DNA of 64,000 nucleotides from Cordylochernes scorpioides. Its lineage: Eukaryota; Arthropoda; Arachnida; Pseudoscorpiones; Chernetidae. This document shows, one piece after another, positions 29,265 to 38,540 of this stretch (the first letter of the stretch is position 1; the number at the start of each line of letters is the position of its first letter). The position numbers and the translations under genes were made by a program. The stretch lies in contig CP092865.1 of the NCBI GenBank assembly GCA_030710605.1, forward strand, positions 135,983,500-136,047,499. The letters are read 5' to 3'. The notes under the pieces were generated by a model that made no database searches, was not told where the DNA came from, and worked only from the letters and a program-made list of their open reading frames with translations.

Positions 29265-29765
29265 ACACACACACAGAAGCCTTTATTAAGACATTTCGTC
29301 TTATACAGACGATTCTCCTGTTAGAAATGAATCTAAAAAGAAATGAGAAGCAGGGGAAGAAACTGAATCCTCGCTCAGAAAAGAGAGAAAGAAGAAAAGG
29401 AAAGAATATCTATGTACAAAAGTTGAGACTATATATGTGCATCGTTTTTCGTGCATAGAGCACAGTAAAGAAGTAGGTTATTGAGTAAATGGTTGCATCT
29501 TGTAAAGAAAAAAAATATTTCTACATCGTTCAGTTAGAATGTCGTATATAAGAAAGGTGTAAATAAGGAAGTGACGCCACTCGGAGTTGAACCGAAGCAA
29601 AATAGAATAAGTCGAAAGAAGAAGAAAAAGGCTGAGACAGTATGGCAGAGTGAAAGCGGGGAGGCAAACGACAGTCGACAGCGAGGAGACTCTCTCAAGA
29701 AGACGTCGAAGTGTTCCAGAGCGAAAATCCCTATGGATAGCAGCTATTTCACAGCTATTGTTCAC
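29265..29765 (-). mobile_element. LINE 3' tail fragment
   Basis: The plus-strand tail cagaagcctttattaagac...cttatacagacgattctcc matches the 3' UTR ends at 51788 and 22927. Upstream on the minus strand is a decayed reading frame (EWRHFLIYTFLIYDIL) without clear domain motifs. Confidence 0.45.
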
Positions 29766-30576
29766 AAAAGTAGAACTACAAAAACATAAAACTCGCGGGT
29801 GTTTGTAAGCCCTTTCGCAATGTATGCCGTCGCTAGGAATATCGTTTTAAACACTATGTAAATAGTTATTTTGAATTTATATTTTTCAATTGTGTTTTTT
29901 TTTTACGTTATAAAAAGGGGATACTGCCTGTGCCAGGAGTAGAGTAGAAAGGAGTAGAGTGCGATTCATGGCTTTCATCGCTTGCTGCATGAATGAAGAA
30001 ATATGTTTGCAAGTAATTTGAAGACTTAACGTCTAAGTTTATTCGGGGTATATCTCCGCGACCTAACTGCAGAGGTTTCCTTAAGCTTACCAGACCATGT
30101 TAACGACTGAACGAAGTTTTCAGCGGATCCGTTTACAAGTCGGTGTCGTTGTACGTGAACTGTGTGTGGAGCGGGACATTTCGCATAAAGGATCACACAG
30201 ATCTCTTCTCTATCTTTTCATTCGACATCTCAATTCGTATTTAATATAATAGTCATCGAAGTCTTTGTGTGAAAATGAGTTTAAAACACACCATTGAAGT
30301 CTTAGAGAATAAAATACAAATATATAGTCCAACTTGACCTTTTTTGCCTTTGAAGACTTTAATTCTGGTAGTTTACCATTTGTTTGTCAATCTTAATCTG
30401 CATTCCAAGCATTCTCGCGTCAATATCTTTAAGTTATTAGTGCACTAAAAAATGTAAATGAGAGAGAACCTGACTTTAGGAGTGCGATTCCCTAAAAAAA
30501 AAATAGACTGAAGAAGCTACCAAGACGTGTTTTAATGTAGTGTTTATATTGTTTAAAATAACAAAACACAATATAT
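29766..30576. other. Unassigned stretch
   Basis: Holds the second copy of a 100-bp direct repeat (29758-29858) and a GC-richer section (29930-30180) of unknown nature, possibly an LTR remnant. No gene called. Confidence 0.4.
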
Positions 30577-30786
30577 ACTCATGGACAAAACTTAGGGAAG
30601 TGGAAAGTCTTTGATGTTGCCGGTTATCAGTATTTTTCAAGGAGACAGAGGCAATTTTGTTCACACACACACTTGGTTATCTCATGTGTCTTCAATAAAG
30701 GTCACTGTAATATCTTTCAGAGTTATTGTCTGAATTCCAATATACATGCTAAAATATACAACTTCTTTATGTTTTATCAATGAGTG
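30577..30786. mobile_element. MITE, family 4
   Basis: Starts actcatggacaaaacttaggg and ends tttatgttttatcaatgagt. Includes ggagacagaggcaattttg and tcaataaaggtcactg as in the other copies. Confidence 0.85.
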
Positions 30787-30880
30787 TAATTGAAGATATA
30801 ATAATAAAAAGGTTACATAATTACATAAGGTGTCATCGCGGAAAGTATTTGCATACTCACCTCTTCTTCCCCTGCTGTAG

Positions 30881-31072
30881 GCCCCTTTCCACAGCTGTCC
30901 GTCTCGCCAAAGCCGGCCTTCCGCCCCTGTTACACCACGGTCCTCAGCCATTCGAGAATGGAATAAAGACAAATACGACTTCAACTCTAGCATTCATATT
31001 TATCAGAGATTTGCAGACTTAGATAAAAGTATAAAAGAAAAGATTACACCTTTCAGCTTTTCTATTATTTGA
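30881..31072 (+). CDS. Candidate host exon with stop codon
   Basis: An excellent acceptor (cctcttcttcccctgctgtag) ends at 30880. The frame then runs APFHSCPSRQSRPSAPVTPR, SSAIREWNKDKYDFNSSIHI and YQRFADLDKSIKEKI to TGA at 31070. The first part is proline/serine-rich and GC-rich, the second charged and likely helical. It stays open into AT-rich sequence, which favours real coding. No upstream exon of the same gene was identified. On the opposite strand 30951-30861 also has an ATG frame ending at a GTGAGT donor, so strand choice is uncertain. Product unknown. Confidence 0.35.
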   Translation, partial: APFHSCPSRQSRPSAPVTPRSSAIREWNKDKYDFNSSIHIYQRFADLDKSIKEKITPFSFSII

Positions 31073-31264
31073 GTCAAAAGGAGACCCAATTGAATATTTA
31101 TATTAAAAATGGTGTACCTGGATTTGTGTGAAAGAAAGAAAGAAAGTAAAAACAATATATTCTCCAAATATTTCGAGGGATTTCTCCTTCTTTATCAATT
31201 TATTGAACAATATAATAAAAAAAAATTAATATTTAAGAAAAAGGCAAGAAGCTTTCGGATACAG

Positions 31265-31419
31265 TAGAACCTCCCTGTAAAGAACACCTAGTTGCAGAGC
31301 CAAAGTGTCCTTTAGGGAGAGATTTCCTCTTACCGGAGAGTTGCAAAAAGGTAAACGTGGTAATTTTTCAAATGAAAACTGTCCTTTATAGAGAGGTGTC
31401 CTTTAGCGTGAGTGTCCTG
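31265..31419. repeat. Possible DNA-transposon remnant
   Basis: acagtagaacctccctgtaaag and the recurring tgtcctttag/gagaggtgtcctttag blocks look like the end region of a TIR element. The inverse end is not clear. Confidence 0.35.
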
Positions 31420-31722
31420 AGTTTTTTTGCTTATCTCTAGTACACGATAATCATGGTGGGTAGAAGTAGGCGACTGCTTTTACTGTAAGTACACCACATG
31501 TCTACACATGTAAAAAGCAGTTCGACTTTGCACTTACAAATGTTCCAGAGCCCCGTTTGGTTACTTGCACTCGCTGGTGGAGTTGGACTTTTGTAAGAAT
31601 CGGGGGCCATTGGAGCATTTTTTTAAATTATTAAATCAGAAAAAAGTACCCAATGCGGGAATCGAACCCGGGTCGTAGCGGTCAATCACAACGGTTTAGA
31701 CCATTCTTCCACCGACCCCTAC
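31420..31722 (-). repeat. tRNA-headed SINE, full copy
   Basis: Read on the minus strand it begins with a tRNA-like head (GGGTCGGTGGAAGAATGG, B-box GGGTTCGATTCCCGC) at 31722-31655. About 200 bp of shared body follow, including cgagtgcaagtaaccaaac-type and gtaaaagcagtcgcctac-type sequence, ending in A-rich sequence. Other copies: 57343-57657 (minus), 46795-47095 (plus), partial at 37690-37857 and 46556-46645. Transcription from internal Pol III boxes is implied by the head. Confidence 0.8.
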
Positions 31723-32094
31723 TGTATATCCTTAATCAGCTGAATTTAAGAATGTCCACATTCAGCCTGAAAACTTCTTGTGTTTTTGATCCCAGAATGT
31801 TGGAAAGAATTCTGAAGGATCCATTTCCCCCCGAGGACTGTTTTATATAGTGGTAGGTCAATCTAGATCTTTGACAAATTGGTAAAAGGTCTTACCCGAG
31901 TATGGACAGATCTGAAATGATTAGAACTAAGTTTTAAATATTTCTAAGGACTGCTCCCTATTTTTTGACAATCAACTCATTAAATAAGATGACAAAATTT
32001 CCTTGATTCCATACCGTAAAACGCTTCATTAAATACCGCCGTTTAGACCAATATTTAGACAAATAAAATTATGCAATTATATCATCTTTATCAA
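31723..32094. other. Unassigned sequence
   Basis: No open frame, RNA gene or repeat end recognised between the SINE and the MITE pair. Confidence 0.45.
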
Positions 32095-32510
32095 AATTCG
32101 AAACTATTATAGACGGGTATGATTCTTTTTTAAAATAGTTTATAATAGTTTCGAATTTTGATAACAGATGGCGCGCTAATGCATCATAATATAAACTTTA
32201 GGGAACAAATTTTAGATGTAACTGGTCGGATTTAAGTAGATGGTAATCATTGAACATATTATGATACATTAGCGCGCCATCTGTTATGAAAATTCGAAAT
32301 TATTATAGACGCGTATGATTCTTTAAAAAAATTAAACAATTTCTACTGCCCTTACTGCAATGGAAAAACCGCTGGGAGGGTTCACCACTTATGAGTCAGG
32401 CCCTCCCATTGATTTTCCATTGCAGTAAGGGCAGTAGAAATTGTTTAATTTTTAAAAGAATCATACGCGTCTATACTAGTTTCGAATTTTCATATTGAAC
32501 ATATTGTTTT
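32095..32510. mobile_element. MITE family 3, two units
   Basis: 32095-32200 has aaattcgaaactattatagac and its inverse plus gatggcgcgcta. 32262-32510 is a longer hairpin with arms from attcgaaattattatagacgcg to its inverse, paired across cttactgcaatgg/ccattgcagtaag. Confidence 0.8.
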
Positions 32511-33094
32511 AATAGAGAGGGTTTGGGATTTTTTAAAGTAGTCGCTAGCCTAGTATGGCCGTTAAAGATGTACCCTATAGTTCTTTCCAAGTCTAGTACG
32601 CCTCTTTAACAATTTAATTCGAATATTTAATTGAACACCTTTTGACTCCTCTCCAGCTAGATCTTAACCAAGTTTTCCTTAGTCTGTAAGTTCCTTGTTT
32701 GATTTTTTAAATATCATTTGTTTGTTAGAAGTTAGTTTGGAACAAATACTTATGGAGACGCCGGTTATGTAAATTTCTCTTTTTTTTTTCATAAGATTTA
32801 CATATTTGTAATTATATTTCTGTATATAAGGATGTGTTAGTTTAATAAAGGTGTGTCAGTTATAAATCGGGTGTTGTTGAATTATTAGTGTCATCAGGGT
32901 GTTGTGGGCACTTTTAAGGAAACATATAGGCTTCAATTAGGTTGGAGACCAGAAGAAGTCTGGCAAGAAGATACAGTCAAGCTCTGCCATAACTATTTAG
33001 ATAAGGCCAGGCATATCCAGTATGCGGCAAGCTTTCCGAGCTTAGTAAGTGAGGCAGTGATCGTATCCGAAACAACTTATTTATTTTTTTATAA
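32511..33094 (+). other. Unassigned sequence with an open stretch ending at a donor
   Basis: 32890-33043 reads GVVGTFKETYRLQLGW, RPEEVWQEDTVKLCHN and YLDKARHIQYAASFPSL up to TTA|GTAAGT, after a tcatcag acceptor-like end. The upstream AATAAA-containing stretch resembles an LTR, so this could equally be a retroelement leader. I do not assign it. Confidence 0.3.
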
Positions 33095-33098
33095 TACT

Positions 33099-33410
33099 TG
33101 TGGCGACCACACTTTACTTCATCGAGCGTGGACAAAGATTCACTGCACATACGAGCAGTAGTGTGGCGGCCTCACTACGCCTCGGCAAGCGCGAGCTGGG
33201 AGAACACCTCACTACGCATGCACGGGCGACATCCGGGACTCTTAGCACGCGCGTCGTTCGAACAACAAGGCTTGCTTTCAACGGCCATTACTTCTTTCTC
33301 CTCTATATATTTCGGGGCTTTAAATAAATTAATTTATTTTATAAAAATAATTATAATTTTATCAGCGGCCTTTCCACAAGCCTTACCAACATGCACGCAA
33401 CCATTCCACA
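33099..33410 (+). repeat. Solo LTR, 312 bp
   Basis: Ends TGTGG (33099) and CCACA (33410) are inverted, the 4-bp duplication TACT flanks it (33095-33098 and 33411-33414), and AATAAA lies near 33323. GC-rich 5' half. No internal retroelement sequence is adjacent, so it is the product of LTR-LTR recombination. Orientation is from the poly(A) signal. Confidence 0.85.
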
Positions 33411-33414
33411 TACT

Positions 33415-34212
33415 TATTTTTATGGCAATATGTTTCTTTTCGCATAATTATTATCTCTACAGACCTTTTACACTGTGTGTTCAATGATAAAAGTTATCGA
33501 ATGAAAAGGCTTAGCTCATTAGTGGTAAACCCTCTCAGTGGTTTCTCCAAATTAATCTCCAGACCGCTCTACTATTGTATTGGATTGGTTTTCTTATATA
33601 CTCTGTATTTACTATGGAAGGCAGCTTAGGGGTGTTTAGAGAAACTATGGATCTAAGATTATTTTTTCTTCAAACGATCTTCTTTTATTCTAATACTATT
33701 ATTTGTTTGGTTATTTCGCCCGATCTCTCTGGTGGTTTAAAAACTAGATCACAGTTTTCTTGTATCGCACACACAAATTTCTTATTCAAAATTATTAGTT
33801 TCAATGTATTTTCACAACACAGATTTGTTGTGACTTTCTAAGAGCTGACCTGGCGGTCCTCACTGATTTATTATGGATCAAAAGTTATTGTTGTGATCTC
33901 ACAGCAAGCTTCCAAGGGAATCTTTAAATGCTCACCTTGTACTTCAAATCATGTTTTCCAGACGTCGAAACAAGAGATTCATACATTTTAGGAAAAGCCT
34001 TCGCAAATTTCTTTCGTTAGGATCTTTGAAATAGGATTCGTTTTTAAGTAAATTTTCTGAGCATTTTTTTTATCTCGATAGCCACAGCTTGGAACACATC
34101 CATTGAGAGTTTGATATCTAGATAAACTTTTCACATGACAACATTAACAATTATAATTAATAGAAAACTATATATGTAACAAAACCGGCAGCTATTCTTT
34201 TTAGAAATTTAT
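33415..34212. other. Unassigned sequence
   Basis: No coding frame with recognisable motifs and no repeat ends found. Confidence 0.45.
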
Positions 34213-34770
34213 TAAAACAATTTTGTTTATCACTTCAGTACAAAACGTAGTCGTTGTCGTGTCCAATGAAGAGCCTCAGATGTCTCCATGCATCTCTTAA
34301 CAGCAATCGCAATGTCCACTATCTTGGGTGTGTAAAGCTGCTTCTCTGGGTCCATGCCAATTTTCTGCAAGGCTGCGGCCATTGCTGGGCATGAGAATAT
34401 GTGAATAGGTGTTAGTTCCACACCAGGACAGTTGTTGCATGTCCTATAGGTTCTTGTGCCATCTGGATGTATTGTCATTCCTTTATACGAGGTAATGTTT
34501 CGTTCTGAGTCTTGCTATAGTTTTTGTAATTATTCTCTCAGAGTTTATTTCGCATATTTGATATTTTCTTATTTTGTGTTGAATCATCTTGTGGCATCAA
34601 ATACTGACATTTGTTCTTTCATTTGGCTCAACTTTCTGGCTTCCTTTGCTAATTCATCTGCCATTTCATTACCCCCGATCCCAACATGGGCAGGAATCCA
34701 TTGTACAATGCAGTTCTTCTCCAATGGTTCCAGTTGGGTAAATAACGAGTGGGGCGTGGTAGACATAGTG
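34213..34770 (-). pseudogene. LINE ORF2 end with RNase H remnant
   Basis: The minus strand encodes NCIVQWIPAHVGIGGNEMAD followed by ELAKEARKL, the last RNase H motif (His and Asp). After a break comes GTRTYRTCNNCPGVELTPIH and IFSCPAMAAALQKIGMDP, the C-terminal cysteine/histidine segment of Jockey-type LINEs. A second, more truncated copy of the same 3' end is at 36957-37118. Confidence 0.8.
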
Positions 34771-34889
34771 GTGGTGGTGATAAGGAATGAGTTACAACAC
34801 CAGTTTTGGCAAATTCAAGCAAAATCCAACCTGTATGCCTTTAAATTTCATTAAATAGAGAGGTATCACTTTTGGTATATGAATATCAT

Positions 34890-35205
34890 CCTACCTCCGC
34901 CTTTACCGGTCCCAAGCCCGGATGAAAAAGGAGGAGGGGGGGCAGTAACAAGCTCACAAAAAAACTTGGGCTCAGCTGGCCCGGCTGATAGTACCCTGTA
35001 AGGTCTCCTAATCCAGGAATACAGGATGAGCAGCATCTGTACTCCATGTTAGGAGCGGCTGCACATGGCGTCTGTTCCTCATGTCAGAGGCGTCCATTTC
35101 TTTTGGAGCTAAGTCGTCCTGCCACTGAGTAGTGCTCCTAGTCTTAATGACAAAAGCAGACCATTCTACTTCACCCAGTGTGGAGATAAGAAAGAAGAAG
35201 AAGAT
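34890..35205 (+). repeat. Dispersed 290-bp repeat with GAA-rich tail
   Basis: Shares ccgcctttaccggtcccaagcccggatga, split here as ccgcctttaccggtccc and aagcccggatga, with 55875-56165 and, inverted, 58130-58400. Also shared are ggctcagctggcccggctgatagt-type, ggatgagcagc and aatttcttttggagctaag-type blocks. It ends in a gataagaaagaagaag tail, as at a LINE or SINE 3' end. Confidence 0.75.
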
Positions 35206-35340
35206 ATCATCCTCCAGAAACTTTACGTTGTATTCTAGCCTGAAAATCGGCCTTGCCAACTCACCAACTTAACACTTTTATTGCTAAATTCGGCCGATTT
35301 CATAACTCCTCTGGTAGGATGTTATGAAACCGAAGCCGCC

Positions 35341-35383
35341 CCTGTACTGATGAGGGCCAAAGCACGAAACCATGGTATACAGG
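35341..35383 (+). ncRNA. Hammerhead-ribozyme-like motif, family B, intact core
   Basis: Stem I CCTGTA/TACAGG pairs perfectly (35341-35346 with 35378-35383). The core CTGATGA is at 35347, stem II GGGC/GCAC has one mismatch, GAAA is at 35366, and the 8-nt palindrome ACCATGGT serves as stem III with A at position 17. All invariant bases are present. I could not delimit the surrounding repeat. Confidence 0.65.
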
Positions 35384-35608
35384 TTGTATTTTTATCTGAA
35401 TTTGCCAAAATTGGTATTGTGGCTCATTCTTATCACCAGCTTAACGTTTTTACTGGGGTGATAAAACATAATGCATTGTTTTAATGCATTTTTAATATGA
35501 GAGGTTCCACTTTTGACACATGAACATCAATCTCTGGAATATTTTATATTTAGAAAGCTATATATAAAAAAGAAATAATAGAGAATCTTGTACTCAAATT
35601 ATGGGGGG

Positions 35609-35690
35609 AAAATGCATCTCCTGAGAGAGCAAATGAAAGAAAATGGCGCAAGCCATTAGCAAATTTCAGTTACACGATCAGATGATTTTC
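35609..35690. repeat. MITE family 1 remnant
   Basis: aatgcatctcctgagagagc and aatggcgcaagccattagc ... cacgatcagatgattttctctt match the right half of family 1 with many differences. Confidence 0.5.
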
Positions 35691-35959
35691 TCTTAATTGT
35701 GCAAATAAGTCTGAAATAAAATTCTTCAGACTCTTTTTTTGCGAAGGCAACAATTTATTTGCATGTAATATATGTCAATATATTGAAGGCTTCTTCCAAA
35801 TTATTTTATGGGTCCTTTCTTCTTTTATCCAAATTTCTGAATAAACCACACAAAGACATTTCCTGAGTATGCAGATGAAATTTGCATAACATGGCTGCTT
35901 CAACATCAGTTTCAATCGTCGATTTTTCTCATTTTGTATTTACAAATTCAAATATTGGC

Positions 35960-36080
35960 TTTTTTCCCTGGTATATCAAGAATAGCCAACCAACCACGTA
36001 TATATTTTTGGCTTTTGTCTCTCGTCAGCATGATGCAAGCTGTACCTCAACGATCTACCAAATTTGTCGTAAAGGTTACT
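35960..36080 (-). repeat. Decayed hammerhead-bearing module
   Basis: Minus strand shows ggtacagcttgcatcatgctgacgagagac and acgtggttggttggc (as separate blocks), aligning with the 56.9-kb module. The GAAA segment is lost (GCCAAAAATA), so no active motif remains. Confidence 0.5.
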
Positions 36081-36215
36081 TCAGAGCTAATTGTCAGTTG
36101 TACAAGCTGAAGGACTTGTATCTTACCTAGCTTGTTGTAGAGATTGATGGGGTCTTTACTTTTTGATGGATGTAGTTAAATAAGATATCATCAAATTTTC
36201 CGATACATCCCAAGT

Positions 36216-36427
36216 ACATTCATAGACAAAACTTAAGGAAGTTGTACCATTTGACATGTATACCGGGATTCAGACAATAACTCTGAAAGATATTACAGTG
36301 ACCTTTATTGAAGATACACGAGATAACCAAGTGTGAACAAAATTGCCTCTGTCTCCTTCAAGGAAAAAAGCTGACGATCGGCGATATCTTCCGGATTTAC
36401 ACTTCCTTAAGTTTTGTCTATGAGTTT
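36216..36427. mobile_element. MITE, family 4
   Basis: attcatagacaaaacttaagg to acttccttaagttttgtctatgagt, inverted ends, with the same interior blocks as other copies. Confidence 0.85.
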
Positions 36428-36956
36428 AGATTATATGAGTTAATGATATTTTCTGAAGTGGAATTCTTAAGATGAATAGAGATAAGATGACCTATTCTTT
36501 GTGCGAGAGTTGGCAAAGTTTTTAGAGGAATCCTTTCTTTATATATATATAATTGGATCAAATCATCTTGCTCTGGAGGTTCTGTTGTCTAGGACGACAA
36601 AGAATAAATCCAATGCAGTGGCAAGTTTTACAGGGCTGAGCAAGTGAAGAAACATTGAGAACAAAAGAGCCGCATGTAAGCCTGGGATCCTGGGAGAATC
36701 CTGTGCAGGGAATATGTCCCCAATAAAAAACTTGTTGTTGTTTTTTATATAGATAGAAGTTAATATATTGGATAAACTGCTTAGAAAACATGGTATATAA
36801 TATTGTACAAAACATATAAATGCATTTGAAAAGTTTTTAGAGGGTATCACAGTAGGGTATGTTCCATATAAAGAACACCTCGAACAGGCTAGATTGAAGA
36901 CAAGACCTAACATGAGATCATACCGCCACTTTCAGAAGTTGGCTGAAGTTGGTGAA
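36428..36956. other. Unassigned sequence
   Basis: Minus-strand frames here lack recognisable motifs; a short block at 36850-36950 may be retroelement-derived. No gene called. Confidence 0.4.
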
Positions 36957-37118
36957 AATATTGTTGTTGTTGCTGTCATGTCCAATGAAGAGCCTCAGAT
37001 GTCTTCATACATCTCTATCACAGCAATGTTCTCTGTCTTGGGTGTGTAAAGCTGCTGCTCAGGGTCCATGTCAATTTTTTGCAAGGCTGAGGCCATTGCT
37101 GGACATTAGAATATATTG
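36957..37118 (-). pseudogene. LINE ORF2 3' fragment
   Basis: Closely matches the 34.2-kb LINE end (tccaatgaagagcctcagatgtc, ggtgtgtaaagctgct, ttttgcaaggctg) but with frameshifts. It sits about 80 bp inside intron 1 of the candidate host gene. Confidence 0.75.
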
Positions 37119-37200
37119 ATGGTGAAAATACTGGCCACATGGCCGATCTGAGAGCCGATGACGGTACTTGAGAACGACTTTGAAGAGTCAGAAGACTTAC

Positions 37201-37261
37201 CATAGCATTCTTGGATGGCCACAGCCAGTACCAGGATCAAGATGAGTGCCAGGGTCTTCAT
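37201..37261 (-). CDS. Candidate host gene, exon 1: signal peptide
   Basis: ATG at 37261 opens MKTLALILILVLAVAIQECY plus one base, and the donor GTAAGTC follows (37200-37194). Lysine then a run of Leu/Ile/Val/Ala is a textbook signal peptide, with likely cleavage before or within QECYG. A TATA box lies about 40 nt upstream of the ATG, consistent with a short 5' UTR. The exon ends in phase 1, matching exon 2 at 21968. Reading through the donor would add only a short serine-rich tail. The gene would make a small secreted protein, about 129 codons over four exons. Family unknown. Confidence 0.6.
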
Positions 37262-37298
37262 TCTCGTCTGTTTGAGAACAAGACAGGTATCGGCTGGG

Positions 37299-37305
37299 AT
37301 TTATA
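37299..37305 (-). promoter_or_regulatory. TATA box upstream of the signal-peptide exon
   Basis: Minus strand TATAAAT, about 38 nt upstream of the ATG, in a GC-balanced context (cttcttataaatcccagcc). Placement fits a transcription start near 37270. Confidence 0.6.
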
Positions 37306-37689
37306 AGAAGTTACGGGCAGTTTCCACCTGCTGTTGTTAATTGCTATGGTTGTTTCCTTTATTGTTATTGGATCGTTTAGCAACACAACAACAGCTGTTA
37401 CCACACACGGTGTTACGTGATGACGTTAATCATGTTTTTCTATTTCGTTCTGTGGAAATTCTTTTTGTTTTGAACGCCAAAATATAATGTTAATAATGTC
37501 ATAGAATAATCTGTGATGGTTTACTCAGCTTATCATCATTAGTTAAGTGACGTCAGCATTTTATTTGAAAATATTTTGTGTTTAGATATCTCTCAGTTTT
37601 TTTAATATTGAAAAATATTCTGTTGTATCTTTGCATATCTGCCCTTTGCATATTTGTTCTTTGCATATTTGCTCTTTGTATAGCACAAT

Positions 37690-37857
37690 TTAAATATCGT
37701 AAAAGCCCCATTTCGTTACTCACACTCGCACTTTTCTAAGAATTGGGGGACATTGAAGCATTTTTTTTTATAAGAAAAAAAGTGTCTAATGCGGGAATCA
37801 GACCCGGGTCGTAGCGGTTGAAAACCAATGATTTAGACCATCCTTCCACCGACCCCC
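37690..37857 (-). repeat. tRNA-headed SINE, truncated copy
   Basis: tRNA-like head at 37857-37787 on the minus strand (ggtcggtggaaggatgg; B-box mutated to GGGTCTGATTCCC) and the first about 100 bp of body. Confidence 0.7.
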
Positions 37858-37877
37858 CTTGTGGATACATTGTATAT

Positions 37878-38213
37878 TGTTGCACCAGGTTGCGGCTTGG
37901 CAGACTCTTCAGCCTTGATTCTCTCCTGTGCTGGGTCTTGCATCTTACCAGAGCGTGTTTCAACCATCCTACAAATTTATAAAAGGGAATAATGAGATAA
38001 GTCTACTTTATGTAGCCACCAGAATCCTTTATTTATTTTCTCACATCAAAGAGAGCAGTGAAGTCACAGTGTACCTAAATACAAATGATGATAATCTAAA
38101 AATAATCTGTTTTAAATAAATATCATAGAATATAAAAATAAATAAATATATAATTTAAATTTCAAATATATTAAAAATAATATAATAAATACGCCATTAA
38201 TCATGATGTAACA
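37878..38213 (-). repeat. Gypsy 3' LTR
   Basis: TGTTACATC to GGTGCAACA on the minus strand. Two differences from the 5' copy (ccacc/ccaac and taattt/taatct in plus orientation). Contains a duplicate of the first 30 gag codons. Confidence 0.95.
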
Positions 38214-38540
38214 CTTCCCCCTCTCCAGAGGTCGTCACGTCCTCGTGAGTTACCTCATCAATTCTCTCAAAATAGGGTTTGAGTCTTGAGACATGGACAA
38301 TCAATGGGTCTTGGCCAGGATTATCTTTCGGCTCAATTAAGTAATTTACGTTAGACAGCTTCTTTAATATTCGATATGGGCCAAAATATTTTCTCAATAG
38401 TTTTTCGCATTTTCCGATTTTCCTGACTGGTGTCCAAACTGCCACTAAATGTCCTGGTTCATAGATTTTCTCATTGTGTTTTTTGTCATAGTTTCTTTTC
38501 ATTCTTTCCTGAGCCTTCTCTGTGTTGTTAATGACTACCT
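38197..38540 (-). pseudogene. Gypsy integrase C-terminal domain
   Basis: After a frameshift at about 38535 the integrase continues [20 protein letters not shown]. Then come PGHLVAVWTPVRKIGKCEKL, the GPF/GPY-type motif KYFGPYRILKKLSNVNYLI, and the terminal VHVSRLKPYFERID, ending HHD with a stop at 38197. The last 17 bases overlap the LTR start. There is no chromodomain. It belongs to the pol frame at 38528-40594 and is separated only by the frameshift. Confidence 0.85.

Noticed and set aside
31655-31722. tRNA gene call for the SINE heads (also 37787, 46560, 46797, 57590)
   Set aside because: Good A and B boxes but no well-formed anticodon arm, and each is attached to the same 200-bp body.
32890-33043. 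Open frame with a perfect GTAAGT donor as a host exon
   Set aside because: Upstream sequence looks like an LTR with AATAAA, so a retroelement leader is as likely; not enough support to call it.
19105-37261. Interpreting the cysteine-containing secreted protein as a venom toxin
   Set aside because: Four cysteines and a signal peptide are far too general, there is no recognisable toxin framework, and the exon 4 end is uncertain.
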